64,000 bases of DNA from Parabacteroides merdae ATCC 43184 (GCF_025151215.1 NZ_CP102286.1:2542001-2606000); one strand, 5' to 3'. Shown: positions 1-8,564, numbered from the stretch's first letter. Notes: generated by a model from the letters alone, not told the origin. Made by a program: numbers and translations.

Positions 1-1648
1 GTGACGTAACGGATAATATCTTGCCCTTGGATAACAGATTGTCAGGTAACAATTCGGCCAGATCCATCGAGTAGTCATCGTCATAATCATGTATATGTTC
101 AAGGAAGTAGATCAGCCACGTGCGGAAGTCAGCCCCGGCAGCCTTGCAGCAGCCGAAGAACGAGTAGAGCACCGCCGCATCTTCAGCGGCATCATTATTG
201 CCACAGAACAGGTAATTACGTCTGCCGCACGCGACAGGCCGCACTTTATTTTCTATCTCGTTATTATCCGGTCTGTAACGACCGTCCAGATGGTACCTGG
301 AGAGTTTGTCGAACCTTCCGTATGTATATTTTATGGCTTTTCCGATCGGACTGTCTTTCATTACTTTGGGATATTCATTGACCAGCCATTTCTCGAAGCG
401 CACAAGTATGGGATATGCAAGACGTGCCCTAAGTTCAGCCCTCTGTTCGTAAGTCAGGCGTTCATCGTCAGCCTTACGCTCCACGTCATAAAGCAACTGT
501 ATCTGTGCGAGCGCATAGTCGGCACGCTGCATGTCATTCTTTCTTGCCTCCCAAAAATGTCTGCGTGCATGGGCCCAACAGCCAAGAAGGATAATACCTT
601 TCTTGGCGTCCAGCATCTCGTACCTTTCGTATCCGTCCGTCTGTATGGCTCCCCGGAACTTGCCGAAGAGTTTCAGCACCACCTTTCCACTTCGGGAACC
701 CTTGTCATAGTAAAAGAACTGACGTCCGGTCATGACACTGCGCACAAGCCAGATATAACCTTTGACCGTCTTGTGTCTCTCGTCATTCATCACGGGGATT
801 GTCGTTTCATCCGACTGTATGTAGTCAGTCTGCATCACCAGCTCCCATAATCGGAAGTAAAGGGGCCTTAGCAAATCCGCCACATCCTTGAACCAGTCGT
901 TGACCGTTGACGCGGGGAGATGTACCCCCACACGTTTGAACTGTTCCAGTTGCCTGTGGAACGGTATGTGATCCACATATTTCCCTATCATCATGTCTGC
1001 CAGCAATGAGGCAGAGGCATAGCTCTTTGCTATTGGCATGACGGGAAGCGGGCCGGTCTTGAACTCGTTTGTACCCTTCCGTTTGGCTGTATGGCGCACT
1101 ATCCTGCGGATATAGAACTTCTCGGGCTCGTGCATAAGGATCTCGGTCACTTCCTCTCCGGGAAGGAGCGTCCACTCTTCCGGATTATACCCTTCGGGAT
1201 ATATATGGACCACCTCACGCTCAAGATTCTCCGGAAGGGATTTTCTCGCAGGATGCTGCTTCCCCGCTTTTTTACGGGCGATGATCGCTTCTCTGGTAGC
1301 CTTCAACTCCTTTTCTGCTTCTTCTGCGGCTTCAGCCTCCTGGGGAAGCATGTCAAAGCCTTCAAAATCCAGCCAGCGGTCCTGGGCGTCAGGCTTTATG
1401 AACTTTTCCGCCTTCTTACCGTACAACTGCCGTTCAAGATAGGATACACGTTGCTCCAGACTGTTGATTTTTGCTTCCTTTTGGGCGATTATGGCATCCT
1501 TGTCAGACAATAAAGCCTCATACACCTCTTTGTCCGCAGCTTTAAGGGGCTGCGTGGACACCATCTCCTTCAACCGGCTGTTTTCTCTATACAGACAGTC
1601 GCATTTGTGCATGAGATCCTTTATCAGTAATTCCTTATCGGTTGGCAT
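1..1648 (-). CDS. tnpC: IS66 family transposase TnpC (3' end outside the window)
   Basis: This is the DDE transposase that catalyses movement of the IS66 element. The frame is open from an ATG at 1648 (MPTDKELLIKDLMHKCDCLY) to base 2, 549 codons, with no stop before the edge. An N-terminal coiled-coil/leucine-zipper stretch (about residues 1-60) precedes the catalytic core. The acidic residues are visible in QSDETTIPV, QTDGYERYEML and NNEIENKVRP, and the conserved GCWAHARRHF zinc-region motif lies between the second and third. It follows tnpB by about 75 bp. The gene looks intact as far as it can be read; only its last residues are missing from the window. Confidence 0.93.
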   Translation of the reverse strand, partial: MPTDKELLIKDLMHKCDCLYRENSRLKEMVSTQPLKAADKEVYEALLSDKDAIIAQKEAKINSLEQRVSYLERQLYGKKAEKFIKPDAQDRWLDFEGFDMLPQEAEAAEEAEKELKATREAIIARKKAGKQHPARKSLPENLEREVVHIYPEGYNPEEWTLLPGEEVTEILMHEPEKFYIRRIVRHTAKRKGTNEFKTGPLPVMPIAKSYASASLLADMMIGKYVDHIPFHRQLEQFKRVGVHLPASTVNDWFKDVADLLRPLYFRLWELVMQTDYIQSDETTIPVMNDERHKTVKGYIWLVRSVMTGRQFFYYDKGSRSGKVVLKLFGKFRGAIQTDGYERYEMLDAKKGIILLGCWAHARRHFWEARKNDMQRADYALAQIQLLYDVERKADDERLTYEQRAELRARLAYPILVRFEKWLVNEYPKVMKDSPIGKAIKYTYGRFDKLSRYHLDGRYRPDNNEIENKVRPVACGRRNYLFCGNNDAAEDAAVLYSFFGCCKAAGADFRTWLIYFLEHIHDYDDDYSMDLAELLPDNLLSKGKILSVTS

Positions 1649-1723
1649 AATCGTTTAAATATGATGCTAAGATACTAAAAAACAGCCGGAATACGGCATT
1701 GTATATGTTATAATTTGTTACAA

Positions 1724-2089
1724 CTACAACCCATGGAAACCACTCCTTTTATAACGCCTGACCTTGCTGCCGTCCATTCCTTGAACCATCATCACAAGGT
1801 CATTCCAGAAGGTTTCAATCGCTTTAATCCGACCTTCCTCCGTATTTATGACCGGCAGATGGAAGTGCCCATGTTCCAGCCTCATATGGTATATCACCAG
1901 ACCACCATATTCCATATGGAGGATTTTCATACAGGTACAATTCGCATTGATAAAAATGAAAGCGTCACCGTCCCGTACATTCTTTCCCATCTGGTTGGTC
2001 ACGATGCCGCTAAGCGTATAAAAACTCTTACGCATGTCTGTCGGATACGGGTAAAGATAATATCTGTTGGATTCATTCAAAGAAAACAT
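1724..2089 (-). CDS. tnpB: IS66 accessory protein TnpB (Orf2)
   Basis: A 121-residue IS66 Orf2 protein that is required for IS66 transposition but is not itself the DDE enzyme. The N-terminal motif YPTDMRKSFYTLSGIV followed by a GDAFIFIN stretch and a C-terminal KRSGFHGL is typical of the family, and the length is normal. It begins 3 bp after the tnpA stop, which suggests translational coupling. No frameshift is visible. Confidence 0.9.
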   Translation of the reverse strand: MFSLNESNRYYLYPYPTDMRKSFYTLSGIVTNQMGKNVRDGDAFIFINANCTCMKILHMEYGGLVIYHMRLEHGHFHLPVINTEEGRIKAIETFWNDLVMMVQGMDGSKVRRYKRSGFHGL

Positions 2090-2092
2090 AGG

Positions 2093-2449
2093 CTAACGGT
2101 TTGAATTCAAAAATATCAGGGTTTGCAATACCTCCGGTGACAAAGGGCTGTTCAAGCGGACTGTGACGCCATTGGGATAGGAGATCTCACATAGCGGCTG
2201 GGGAATTGGCGACGGGCTGACCGGAGGGGCAGACAGCAGGGATTTCTCCTTATGGGGAAGACTGACCTGGCCCTTACTGTTTACCTTTACCGGGATAAAG
2301 CCGCCTTTGCGCAACAGCTTGGAACGCCACTCGTAGAAACGTTTGGGACGAATACATTCATTCGAACAAAAATCCATAACTGACAGTCCGCTCGACTTGA
2401 AACGGGAATAAATAGATTCAAAATCTTCCATGGTCCATTGATGTGACAT
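2093..2449 (-). CDS. tnpA: IS66 accessory protein TnpA (Orf1-like)
   Basis: A 118-residue protein in the first position of the IS66 operon. Its N-terminal half (about residues 5-50, MEDFESIYSRFKSSGLSVMD then RPKRFYEWRSKL) resembles the helix-turn-helix region of IS66 Orf1 proteins and probably binds DNA. The C-terminal part (EISYPNGVTVRLNSPLSPEVLQTLI) matches the usual conserved tail. About 80 bp lie between its start and the element end, where the IS promoter should be. Confidence 0.82.
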   Translation of the reverse strand: MSHQWTMEDFESIYSRFKSSGLSVMDFCSNECIRPKRFYEWRSKLLRKGGFIPVKVNSKGQVSLPHKEKSLLSAPPVSPSPIPQPLCEISYPNGVTVRLNSPLSPEVLQTLIFLNSNR

Positions 2450-2531
2450 AACAATTGAGCTTTTTTACTTTGATTACAAAAGTAATATCACATTTTTAGA
2501 ATGAAAGGGGGAGTTTATCGAATGCTTACTC

Positions 2532-3686
2532 TTAATTTACCTTTACCCGGTTCATCAGCTGCCCCGATATTTCATGCAGTTCCCGGCAGCGTTCCGGCTG
2601 CTGTTCCCTTGCAAAGGCGGTGATTCCCTGTGTCAGTTTCCAGAGCGTGGCCCCGCCTGTCACTCCGTCGTCAGGATTGTTGTTCATCAGCAGTTTTTCC
2701 ACCTCGCGTCCTTCGTTTTTCAACAAGGCTCCTTTCTGCACCAGATTCTTCAGTTCCTTGTCGAAATCCACGTCAATTTCCGATGCGCCTTGAATTTCGA
2801 TGGCCTTCTGCATGATGGTATCTTTGCTGTACAGCCCTTTGGTCAGGTCGGAAACTGCCGATACGGTGGTCTGCGTGTCCAGTTCATAGGTCTTTTGGGA
2901 AAGGGATAGGGAATCCGGCAGTCTGCCTCCAAGGTGCACCTGCCGCATGACGGATTCCCGGACCATCCCGTTCAGGCACGCCCCGTTGAGCAGGAACGAC
3001 CGCATGTCCACCGAGCCGTTGCCATAGTCGGATGTGGAGAAGCGTGCTCCTGCGAAGATGATGACCGTCCCGTTCTTACGGGTGGGTATCTCTATCGGAG
3101 TGGGCAGGATCGTTTCGCACCATACTTTCGTGTCGTTCATATAGGCGTCGGACACGACCGCCCCCTGTCCTCCCGCCTCACGGATGAAAGCGGTCAGGAT
3201 GTCCACTGAGTTGAGCCGGCGGTAGGAGTCCGACAACACGCCCCGGACCTCCATGCCCACCGCACGTATCAGTACCCGTGTGCGCTCGGTCCATCCCGAA
3301 TGTTCGTTCAGGATGGTGGCACACAACTGTTTCTGCCAGACATCTCCGGCGGAAAGCTCGCGCAGGTATTTGGCGGGAATGCCCATCTTCTCCGAAATCT
3401 GGCTTATGGCGTTGCCGTGCAGGTTGAAGTTCCCTTCGGGCATTGCCATCTGTACCCTTCCTTCCGCTTTGAAAGAGATAACGGGGCGTTCCTTGCTACG
3501 TTGGCTTACCCCGATGGGAGCGATGAAATCCTGCGCGATCCGTCCCTCACTGAGCAGACGGTTGATGGTGTCCATGACATCCCCCTGCCTGCCTTCTATC
3601 ATTCGCCGTACCTTGTTGATGACTACCTGGTTGAGTCCCTGCTGTTTCTGTACCGGTGCAGTGGCCGGCATGACTGTTGCTTCCAT
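2532..3686 (-). CDS. DUF932 family phage/plasmid-like protein
   Basis: A 384-residue protein of the DUF932 (phage/plasmid-like, TIGR03299-type) family, common on plasmids and integrative elements of Bacteroidetes; its biochemical role is not established. Family features are the conserved LHGNAISQISEKMGIPAKYL block, the GVLSDSYRRLNSVDIL block and a C-terminal helical tail. The frame is open further upstream to 3968, but that part overlaps the peptidase gene, so the ATG at 3686 (MEATVMPATAP), 28 bp after the neighbour's stop, is preferred. It is the last gene of the co-directional accessory block, and the IS66 element sits directly beyond its stop codon. Confidence 0.82.
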   Translation of the reverse strand: MEATVMPATAPVQKQQGLNQVVINKVRRMIEGRQGDVMDTINRLLSEGRIAQDFIAPIGVSQRSKERPVISFKAEGRVQMAMPEGNFNLHGNAISQISEKMGIPAKYLRELSAGDVWQKQLCATILNEHSGWTERTRVLIRAVGMEVRGVLSDSYRRLNSVDILTAFIREAGGQGAVVSDAYMNDTKVWCETILPTPIEIPTRKNGTVIIFAGARFSTSDYGNGSVDMRSFLLNGACLNGMVRESVMRQVHLGGRLPDSLSLSQKTYELDTQTTVSAVSDLTKGLYSKDTIMQKAIEIQGASEIDVDFDKELKNLVQKGALLKNEGREVEKLLMNNNPDDGVTGGATLWKLTQGITAFAREQQPERCRELHEISGQLMNRVKVN

Positions 3687-3714
3687 ATTTCTTGTTTTTA
3701 AAGTCGTTGATAAA

Positions 3715-4596
3715 TTACAATCTGTTCTTATGGCTTGTCCTGCTTGTTTTAGTAAATTCAGATCTGTACTCTTCTGACAGACGGATATAATCCTTTTCGC
3801 TATATCCGGCCGTTCCGAACAGTTCATAATATCCGGGGAAGGGTTTTCTTTCCGTTTCCGGTATATGCGTGCTGGTTTCCTTATGGCAACAGATGATGTG
3901 CCGGACAAACCGGTAGCACTTGCAAAGATCCGCCAGGATGGTGTACTCGTTGTCCGTATGAGGTTCATAATATCCGCAGGAGAGATTGACGCAGGATACT
4001 TCCAGCCCGTTCCTTTTCAATGCCGCCACATCCGTAGCCAGCCCCTGTGCAGGCTTGTAACCGTACCTCCGGGGATCTACTGCCGAAATGAACTCATTGG
4101 AGCAGAGCCTCATTCCGTTGATTTGTGTCACCATGTCCCCGTTCCCTTTCCGGTCGCACTGGATGACGAAACGGCAGTCGGAAAAGAAGGACATGTCGGC
4201 ATGGCCGCTGCCTATGCATCCTATCTCCTCCTGTACGAAGAAGGCGCATTTCACCGCCTTGAAATCCTCCAGGCATTTCAGGCAGATCCAGATGCCGTTC
4301 TTGTCATCCGCGCCGATTCCGGCCATCCGTTTACGCTTGCGGTCATAGCCGACAATCATCGAGTCCGCCACAAGATGGGCTGCATAGGTGCCTGTCTTGC
4401 GCCGGTGTACCTCGTCCATGTGCGCCACGACACAGGGGTAGCTTTTCCGGTTGCCTTTGACCGCGTAGATGTTTCCGTGCCGGTCTTGCCGGAAAGGAAT
4501 ACCCATCCGCCTGAGTTCCCCGATGATGAACCCGGCCATCTTCCCCTCCTTGCCGGAGGGGGAGGAGATGTTGTAAAGAGCCATTAATTTTTCCAT
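3715..4596 (-). CDS. M20/M42-like zinc aminopeptidase on a mobile element
   Basis: A 293-residue metallopeptidase of the M20/M28/M42 clan (peptidase T or M42-like). Expected metal ligands are visible in order: His in AHMDEVH (about residue 59), Asp in GADDKNG (about 97), the catalytic/ligand Glu pair in QEEIG (about 122), an Asp in IQCDRKG, and His in EPHTDNEY. The family uses these for two zinc ions, so an active enzyme is likely. There is no signal peptide, so it should act in the cytoplasm. It lies 12 bp downstream of the zinc-ribbon protein gene and 28 bp upstream of the DUF932 gene. A peptidase is an unusual passenger in this type of block; the substrate is unknown. Confidence 0.7.
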   Translation of the reverse strand: MEKLMALYNISSPSGKEGKMAGFIIGELRRMGIPFRQDRHGNIYAVKGNRKSYPCVVAHMDEVHRRKTGTYAAHLVADSMIVGYDRKRKRMAGIGADDKNGIWICLKCLEDFKAVKCAFFVQEEIGCIGSGHADMSFFSDCRFVIQCDRKGNGDMVTQINGMRLCSNEFISAVDPRRYGYKPAQGLATDVAALKRNGLEVSCVNLSCGYYEPHTDNEYTILADLCKCYRFVRHIICCHKETSTHIPETERKPFPGYYELFGTAGYSEKDYIRLSEEYRSEFTKTSRTSHKNRL

Positions 4597-4608
4597 GATA
4601 CTGACTTT

Positions 4609-5844
4609 TCAGGAGATGAACAACTTTTCGATTTGCAGGTACCGTCTGAACTCCGGTACGGGACGTCCCTTCTTGAAGAGGAAGGACGGATATTTCTTTC
4701 CCTTGTATTCCGCGGACGTGCCTTTCAGTACTTTTCCGAATACGGTGGATATATAGAACATGTCCTGACAATTCTTGCAGAATGCCGTATCCGGAAAGGA
4801 ATGTATCTTTCCGCATTTGGGACATACATATTTTCTCCTGTTTGCGCGCCCTTCCGTGCTCCGGCAGGTGGCTATGCTCGTGTCGCCCTCCGTATTTCTC
4901 AGTTCCAGGTTACCGTCCGTCAGATGGAGGCTGTAGAACGTGTCGAGGTAAGGCACCCCTTTCTTGTGCCACCTGCAGGCGGGCACTTTCACCGTCAATG
5001 AAACCTGTATATTGTCTCCGGCCGCCCATTCCTGCCCCTCAATGGGATTCAGTACGGTGAAATCCGTTGTATGTGTATAATCGTTGTATCTGCGTCGCAA
5101 CAGGATGCCCGCCTCCTGCGCCTGCTTGCGGATCAGTTCGGCGACGAATGCGTGTGAGGAATAGATGCGGTCCAGCAGGGAGGCGGCAATCGGTGTGTTT
5201 ATTGATTTCCACAATGTTACCTCGTTCCATACGACAGCCCGTCCGAGTATGTTGTTGCTCTCGTCCCTTGCCACAAGGATTTTAGCGCCGGCGAAGTTGG
5301 TATAGAAGTCAGCGGCGTTGCGTGCCTTGTCCTCATACCGCATACAGGAACTGTGCAGGCTGGATGTGTCACTGTCGGAGATGGGGCTGTAGTTGCTTTC
5401 CAGATAGGCTTCCATGAAGTCGTTCATGCTTTCATGCAGCCTGACCGTGACTTTGCTGTCCAATGAGAGAGAACTACAGAAATAATTGATTTCGTCGGGT
5501 GAGTACTTGGGCAGGTTCTTGAACAGTTCCACAAACGTGGAGGGTTCCAGGTCTGTCCGGTTCTCCGGGAACCAGGGTGCCTGCGGGTTGTTCCGGTCCG
5601 GGAAACTGGGATGGGCCAGATCCTTGCTGCAGGCCGTGAACACGATTCGGATTTTCTTGAACGTGCCCGCTTCCGTCCGCTTGCGCTTGGTGGAGAAGCA
5701 GTTGTAGGTACCGCGTATGATCTCTTCCACCGGTACGTTCTTTTTTACTTCCGAAAGGATGTCTTTGGCTATCACACTTCCGTTTTCCGCCGCATGCACC
5801 AGGCGGGATTTCAATTCATTGCTAACATTCAGTTTCATAATCAT
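4609..5844 (-). CDS. Uncharacterised protein with C-terminal zinc ribbon
   Basis: A 411-residue protein that I cannot assign to a named family. A C-terminal motif CPKCGKIHSFPDTAFCKNC (about residues 341-359) is a four-cysteine zinc ribbon. The central part carries scattered cysteines, including SSCMRYEDKARNAADFY (about 166-182), and the sequence around LVARDESNNILGRAVVWNEV looks like an acyl-acceptor or nucleic-acid-processing fold, but no catalytic motif is clear. A second ATG lies two codons downstream (5838). The gene sits between the methylase-like gene and the peptidase gene on the same strand. A nucleic-acid-related role is a guess from the zinc ribbon only. Confidence 0.65.
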   Translation of the reverse strand: MIMKLNVSNELKSRLVHAAENGSVIAKDILSEVKKNVPVEEIIRGTYNCFSTKRKRTEAGTFKKIRIVFTACSKDLAHPSFPDRNNPQAPWFPENRTDLEPSTFVELFKNLPKYSPDEINYFCSSLSLDSKVTVRLHESMNDFMEAYLESNYSPISDSDTSSLHSSCMRYEDKARNAADFYTNFAGAKILVARDESNNILGRAVVWNEVTLWKSINTPIAASLLDRIYSSHAFVAELIRKQAQEAGILLRRRYNDYTHTTDFTVLNPIEGQEWAAGDNIQVSLTVKVPACRWHKKGVPYLDTFYSLHLTDGNLELRNTEGDTSIATCRSTEGRANRRKYVCPKCGKIHSFPDTAFCKNCQDMFYISTVFGKVLKGTSAEYKGKKYPSFLFKKGRPVPEFRRYLQIEKLFIS

Positions 5845-5876
5845 TCGTTTTATTGTTTATAAATTCTGCCATGTTT

Positions 5877-6617
5877 TTATGGCAATTGTTTCTTGTCCGG
5901 CTGCATTTGGCGCAATTTCTCTTTCCGCTTTCTGAGCAGGTCAACGGACATGTTCCTGCTTGTCCGATATTCCTCCTCGCTCATCCGGCGAATGGAAGGA
6001 ATGCCCGTCTGGGTCAGTGTATGGTTTACCATCCAGCCGTCCATGAAGTTTTCGGTGCAGAGGCTGTCATGGTGGATGACTTCCCCCACGCAGCCGTGAA
6101 TGAGCATATTGCATATGGTCATCAGGCAACAGGTACGGTTGACATCTTCCGCGACAAGATAATTACCCAGGTGGCGTACATGATATGCCAGCAGGAGACG
6201 CCCACTTCCGCAGGTAGGGTCGTTTATCCTCTGCCCGGTCTTTTTTCCGTCCGTTTCCGTACACATTACCATCAGGTCGCAGATATGTACGGGAGTGAAG
6301 AACTGCCCTTGCGCCTGTTGTCCCTTTCTGGAACTGAGCGCCATGAAAAGGTCTCCTAACGCGTCATACCAGGATGCGGCCTCCAGCTGCTTCTGCATGA
6401 GCCGCACCCATTCCGCAAACATTTTCATGAATGCGGCATTCTGCTGCCGCTTGTACCTCCAGTCTTTCAGCGGAGGAGCGCCCGGTGAGAATCCGTGTAT
6501 GACGTAACGCAGGAAATCTGTGAACACGTTCATCGGATCGTACCCGTTCAAGCCTGCAAACTCACAGATTGTCTTTTCAAGTGGCCGGACTTCTGGGGAT
6601 GTCTCATAGCGTGTCAT
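5877..6617 (-). CDS. Orphan N6-adenine DNA methylase-like protein lacking the NPPY motif
   Basis: A 246-residue protein with the SAM-binding part of type I (HsdM-like) N6-adenine methyltransferases: QGQFFTPVHICDLMV (about residues 104-118) and the motif I loop DPTCGSGRLLLAYH (about 133-146), followed by AEDVNRTCCLMTICNMLIHG. In active family members an NPP(Y/F) tetrapeptide should follow the IHHDSL region; here the sequence reads DGWMVNHTLTQTG. The specificity subunit and nuclease are absent. The protein is short for HsdM (usually about 500 residues). It overlaps the upstream gene by 14 bp. It may be a SAM-binding antirestriction or regulatory protein rather than a working methylase. Confidence 0.7.
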   Translation of the reverse strand: MTRYETSPEVRPLEKTICEFAGLNGYDPMNVFTDFLRYVIHGFSPGAPPLKDWRYKRQQNAAFMKMFAEWVRLMQKQLEAASWYDALGDLFMALSSRKGQQAQGQFFTPVHICDLMVMCTETDGKKTGQRINDPTCGSGRLLLAYHVRHLGNYLVAEDVNRTCCLMTICNMLIHGCVGEVIHHDSLCTENFMDGWMVNHTLTQTGIPSIRRMSEEEYRTSRNMSVDLLRKRKEKLRQMQPDKKQLP

Positions 6618-7425
6618 ATTGTTCTGTTTTTTTATAGAAGGTTACTGTATGTCCGTTATGGTCTGTCCGTATCTTGACGGGGGAGACGCCAAGGAAAAAG
6701 AGGTGCGTTTCCGCTTTCAGCATGTTCCATTCCCATGTGGGAAGTTCCTTCCATTCCATACGGTATGCCCAGAGTATGAACAGACCGGGACGGAATCCGT
6801 TGAAAAGTTCTCCGTGCAGAATCCCGACCAGCCGCTCCAGTTCTTCCCGCGAGTAAAGGGTGAATGACTCATTCCGATAGATAAAGGCATCAGCCGGTTC
6901 AATATCCGGCTGACACTCGATGATGTATCTCGTCCATTCTTTTGTGGTGTACTTTCCGTACAGAGGATCGGGTTCCGTGTATTTCCATGCCCTGACGAAT
7001 GTGTGGAAGAGGACGGCACCGTTCCTGTGCCTTCCGGTATGCCCCCACATCCGGAACTGTTTGCTGCGTATGCCATCGGGAAGCAGCAATTCCGGACCGG
7101 TTATAACCCAAGGGCCTCCTTCCGTATTGTAACCGGTACACTTTTCATTTTCATGGCAGAAAGGTGTCTGTGGGAGAAGGCAAATATGGACTTCCCGGTC
7201 ATCGCCCCTTTCAATGTGTGCCTGCGGATAATAGTCACCGCCACGGGTAGTATAAGTGACGACATCCCCTGCGGTCGGTAAACTGACTCTTTCCCTGTCC
7301 TCCCGCATCCTTGAAATCAGCCGGTTCACCTTCTCCACGTCGCACTCCTTTATGGAACAGGCACACCCTTCATGCCTGTTGAGCAGAGTCAGGCTTTCCA
7401 AATCATAAAAATTACCGTACTTCAT
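6604..7425 (-). CDS. DUF4121-like protein of Bacteroidales mobile elements
   Basis: A 273-residue protein of unknown function that resembles DUF4121 proteins from Bacteroidetes mobile elements; the family name is from memory of similar sequences. The start MKYGNFYDLESLTLL at 7425 is chosen over longer versions because it overlaps the upstream stop by 14 bp, as do neighbouring junctions. Notable are a CACSIKECDVEKVNRLISRMREDRERV segment, an FCHENEKCTGYNTEGG cysteine-containing loop and a WGHTGRHRNGAVLFHTFVRAWKY core. The paired cysteines could bind metal. It ends 14 bp inside the methylase-like gene, so the two are likely translated together. Confidence 0.6.
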   Translation of the reverse strand: MKYGNFYDLESLTLLNRHEGCACSIKECDVEKVNRLISRMREDRERVSLPTAGDVVTYTTRGGDYYPQAHIERGDDREVHICLLPQTPFCHENEKCTGYNTEGGPWVITGPELLLPDGIRSKQFRMWGHTGRHRNGAVLFHTFVRAWKYTEPDPLYGKYTTKEWTRYIIECQPDIEPADAFIYRNESFTLYSREELERLVGILHGELFNGFRPGLFILWAYRMEWKELPTWEWNMLKAETHLFFLGVSPVKIRTDHNGHTVTFYKKTEQYDTL

Positions 7426-7690
7426 ATTGAGAGCGTTTTTGTTGGTACAATTTGACCTGGCGGGCAACCATATCACAGAACTTCTGTCCGTTCTCCTTCT
7501 CGCTTCTGAAATAGGCAATCATGTCCCAGAGATTCTGATTGAAGTAGCCGGTCCATTTTTCGTAGCAGTGACTTCCATAGACCTTTCCGAACGTTTCCTC
7601 GAAAAGTGCGGGAGTCAGCCCTTCATCCCCATGGTGGTTGTATTGCCACAGAGAGACAAGCAGCAGCCGGTTATAATCCAGTGTTTCCAT
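7412..7690 (-). CDS. Small uncharacterised protein (92 aa)
   Basis: A 92-residue acidic and aromatic protein (METLDYNRLLLVSLWQYNHHGDEG) with no recognised domain, signal peptide or membrane segment. It is the first gene after a gap that contains copy A of the branched inverted repeat, so it probably has a structured leader. A short hairpin (7718-7733) lies about 28 bp upstream of its ATG, with an A-rich stretch just before the start. Its stop overlaps the next gene by 14 bp. Confidence 0.6.
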   Translation of the reverse strand: METLDYNRLLLVSLWQYNHHGDEGLTPALFEETFGKVYGSHCYEKWTGYFNQNLWDMIAYFRSEKENGQKFCDMVARQVKLYQQKRSQYEVR

Positions 7691-7760
7691 ATCCGTTCTT
7701 TTTTAAGTAAAACATCGGCCTACATGGGTAGGCATTTTTATTTCTTGGTGTCTTTCCGGC

Positions 7761-7884
7761 CTGTTTGCCGGGGATTGCGACAAGGCTTGGCGAAAGAAAA
7801 TACCGGAGCGAAGCGAGGATGATTTTCTTTCAGCCAACCCAGCCCCTGAAAGGGGCCGCCTTGCGCAATCAGCCCGGGAAACGG
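7761..7884. repeat. Branched inverted-repeat element, copy A
   Basis: A three-armed palindromic element. The outer stem pairs 7761-7785 with 7858-7884 (ATTGCGACAAGGC-type arm against GCCTTGCGCAAT). The second stem pairs TTGGCGAAAGAAAAT with ATTTTCTTTCAGCCAA around the conserved loop ACCGGAGCGAAGCGAGGATG. The third is the hairpin AGCCCCTGAAAGGGGC. Two more copies occur at 8336-8454 and 15841-15960. A separate short hairpin at 7718-7733 lies between this element and the start of the minus-strand gene at 7690. See findings for the covariation argument. Confidence 0.85.
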
Positions 7885-7971
7885 CTATCTTTACAGCAAG
7901 AAATGAAAAAGCAGACCTCGGATTCTCTGTTCTGAAGTCTGCTTTTCGGTCATTGTCGAGTCTCATGTTTT

Positions 7972-8262
7972 TCAGGTATGTATCTGCCATCCGTGGAACG
8001 GCTGCAATGTTACGGCAAACGATCTGTCAGGTATTCCATGATAGAGCAGACCTCCCACGATACCTGTCCTTCCGTCGGGATAGCGCTGTGTAAAGCCGAA
8101 CGAGTACGGGGCATGGTCGTAGTAGAGTGAGATTTCGCAGGGACAGTCAGGGTTTTCTTCCCAGCTTTTCAACCGTTCCAGACATTTTTGGAGCGAGGTG
8201 TCACCGATGGATTCGGCATAGCGCCTTACATTCTCGAAATGTTCTTCATTCAGGATTTTCAT
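7972..8262 (-). CDS. DUF4120-like small protein
   Basis: A 96-residue protein (MKILNEEHFENVRRYAESIG) resembling the small DUF4120 family found on Bacteroidetes mobile elements; the function is unknown and the name is from memory. The frame is open far upstream to 8874, but that part crosses copy B of the branched repeat and a plus-strand gene, so the ATG at 8262 is the sensible start. The C-terminal half (YYDHAPYSFGFTQRYPDGRTGIVGGLLYHG) is rich in aromatic and glycine residues. It lies downstream of repeat copy B and upstream of copy A. Confidence 0.6.
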   Translation of the reverse strand: MKILNEEHFENVRRYAESIGDTSLQKCLERLKSWEENPDCPCEISLYYDHAPYSFGFTQRYPDGRTGIVGGLLYHGIPDRSFAVTLQPFHGWQIHT

Positions 8263-8335
8263 GACTTTTGTATTTTTATCTGTTAAACACGTCCGGCTCC
8301 GGGAGCCGGTATTTTTATTTCTCGCCTGCCTGACA

Positions 8336-8454
8336 GTCCCGTGGCCGTACCCGCAAGGTTTGGCGAAAGAAAATACCGCAGCGAAGCGAGGATGATTTTC
8401 TTTCAGCCAACCCCGCAGGGGCCTGACCTTGTACGGGTACACAGGACACGGGAC
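8336..8454. repeat. Branched inverted-repeat element, copy B
   Basis: Same three-arm design as copies A and C but with different arm sequences. The outer stem pairs 8336-8359 (GTCCCGTG, then CCGTACCCGCAAGGT) with 8426-8454 (ACCTTGTACGGGTAC, then CACGGGAC). The second stem is the shared TTGGCGAAAGAAAAT/ATTTTCTTTCAGCCAA with the loop ACCGCAGCGAAGCGAGGATG. The third is CCCC-GCA-GGGG. A GC-rich hairpin (8293-8309) lies between it and the minus-strand gene at 8262. On the plus side a TACCTTTG sequence follows at once. It sits between divergent genes. Confidence 0.85.
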
Positions 8455-8564
8455 TACCTTTGCAGGGTGGGAAATAAAATATGCGGTTGTTCCTTGTTGC
8501 GGGATCTTGTATGGCTTCCGGAGATAATCTTCCTGATTTGTTCGCCATTGCCGGACAAATGGTG

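Larger units (their letters stand above)
1..2529 (-). mobile_element. IS66-family insertion sequence, cut by the left window edge
   Basis: Three co-directional minus-strand genes in the order tnpA, tnpB, tnpC form the standard IS66 layout. The element's visible end is at about 2529, where the minus strand reads GTAAGCATTCGATAAACTCC, matching the GTAAGC-type ends of IS66 elements. It lies 2 bp beyond the stop codon of the DUF932 gene, so the insertion did not damage that gene. The far end and the target duplication are outside the window, so the exact boundary is inferred from one side. Confidence 0.85.

Noticed and set aside
89-850. Long plus-strand open frame of 253 codons
   Set aside because: It is antisense to the IS66 transposase, which is open through the whole region and carries the DDE motifs.
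825-1175. Minus-strand open frame of 116 codons
   Set aside because: It is a shifted-frame shadow inside the IS66 transposase with no protein-like composition.
3253-3777. Plus-strand open frames over the DUF932 gene
   Set aside because: They are antisense shadows of a gene with clear family features.
7703-7990. Open frames across the branched repeats, encoding a phrase like ERKSSSLRSGIFFRQ (also 8315-8548 and 15825-16073)
   Set aside because: The shared peptide simply reflects the repeated, structured DNA. Starts differ and the frames run through stems, so coding is unlikely.
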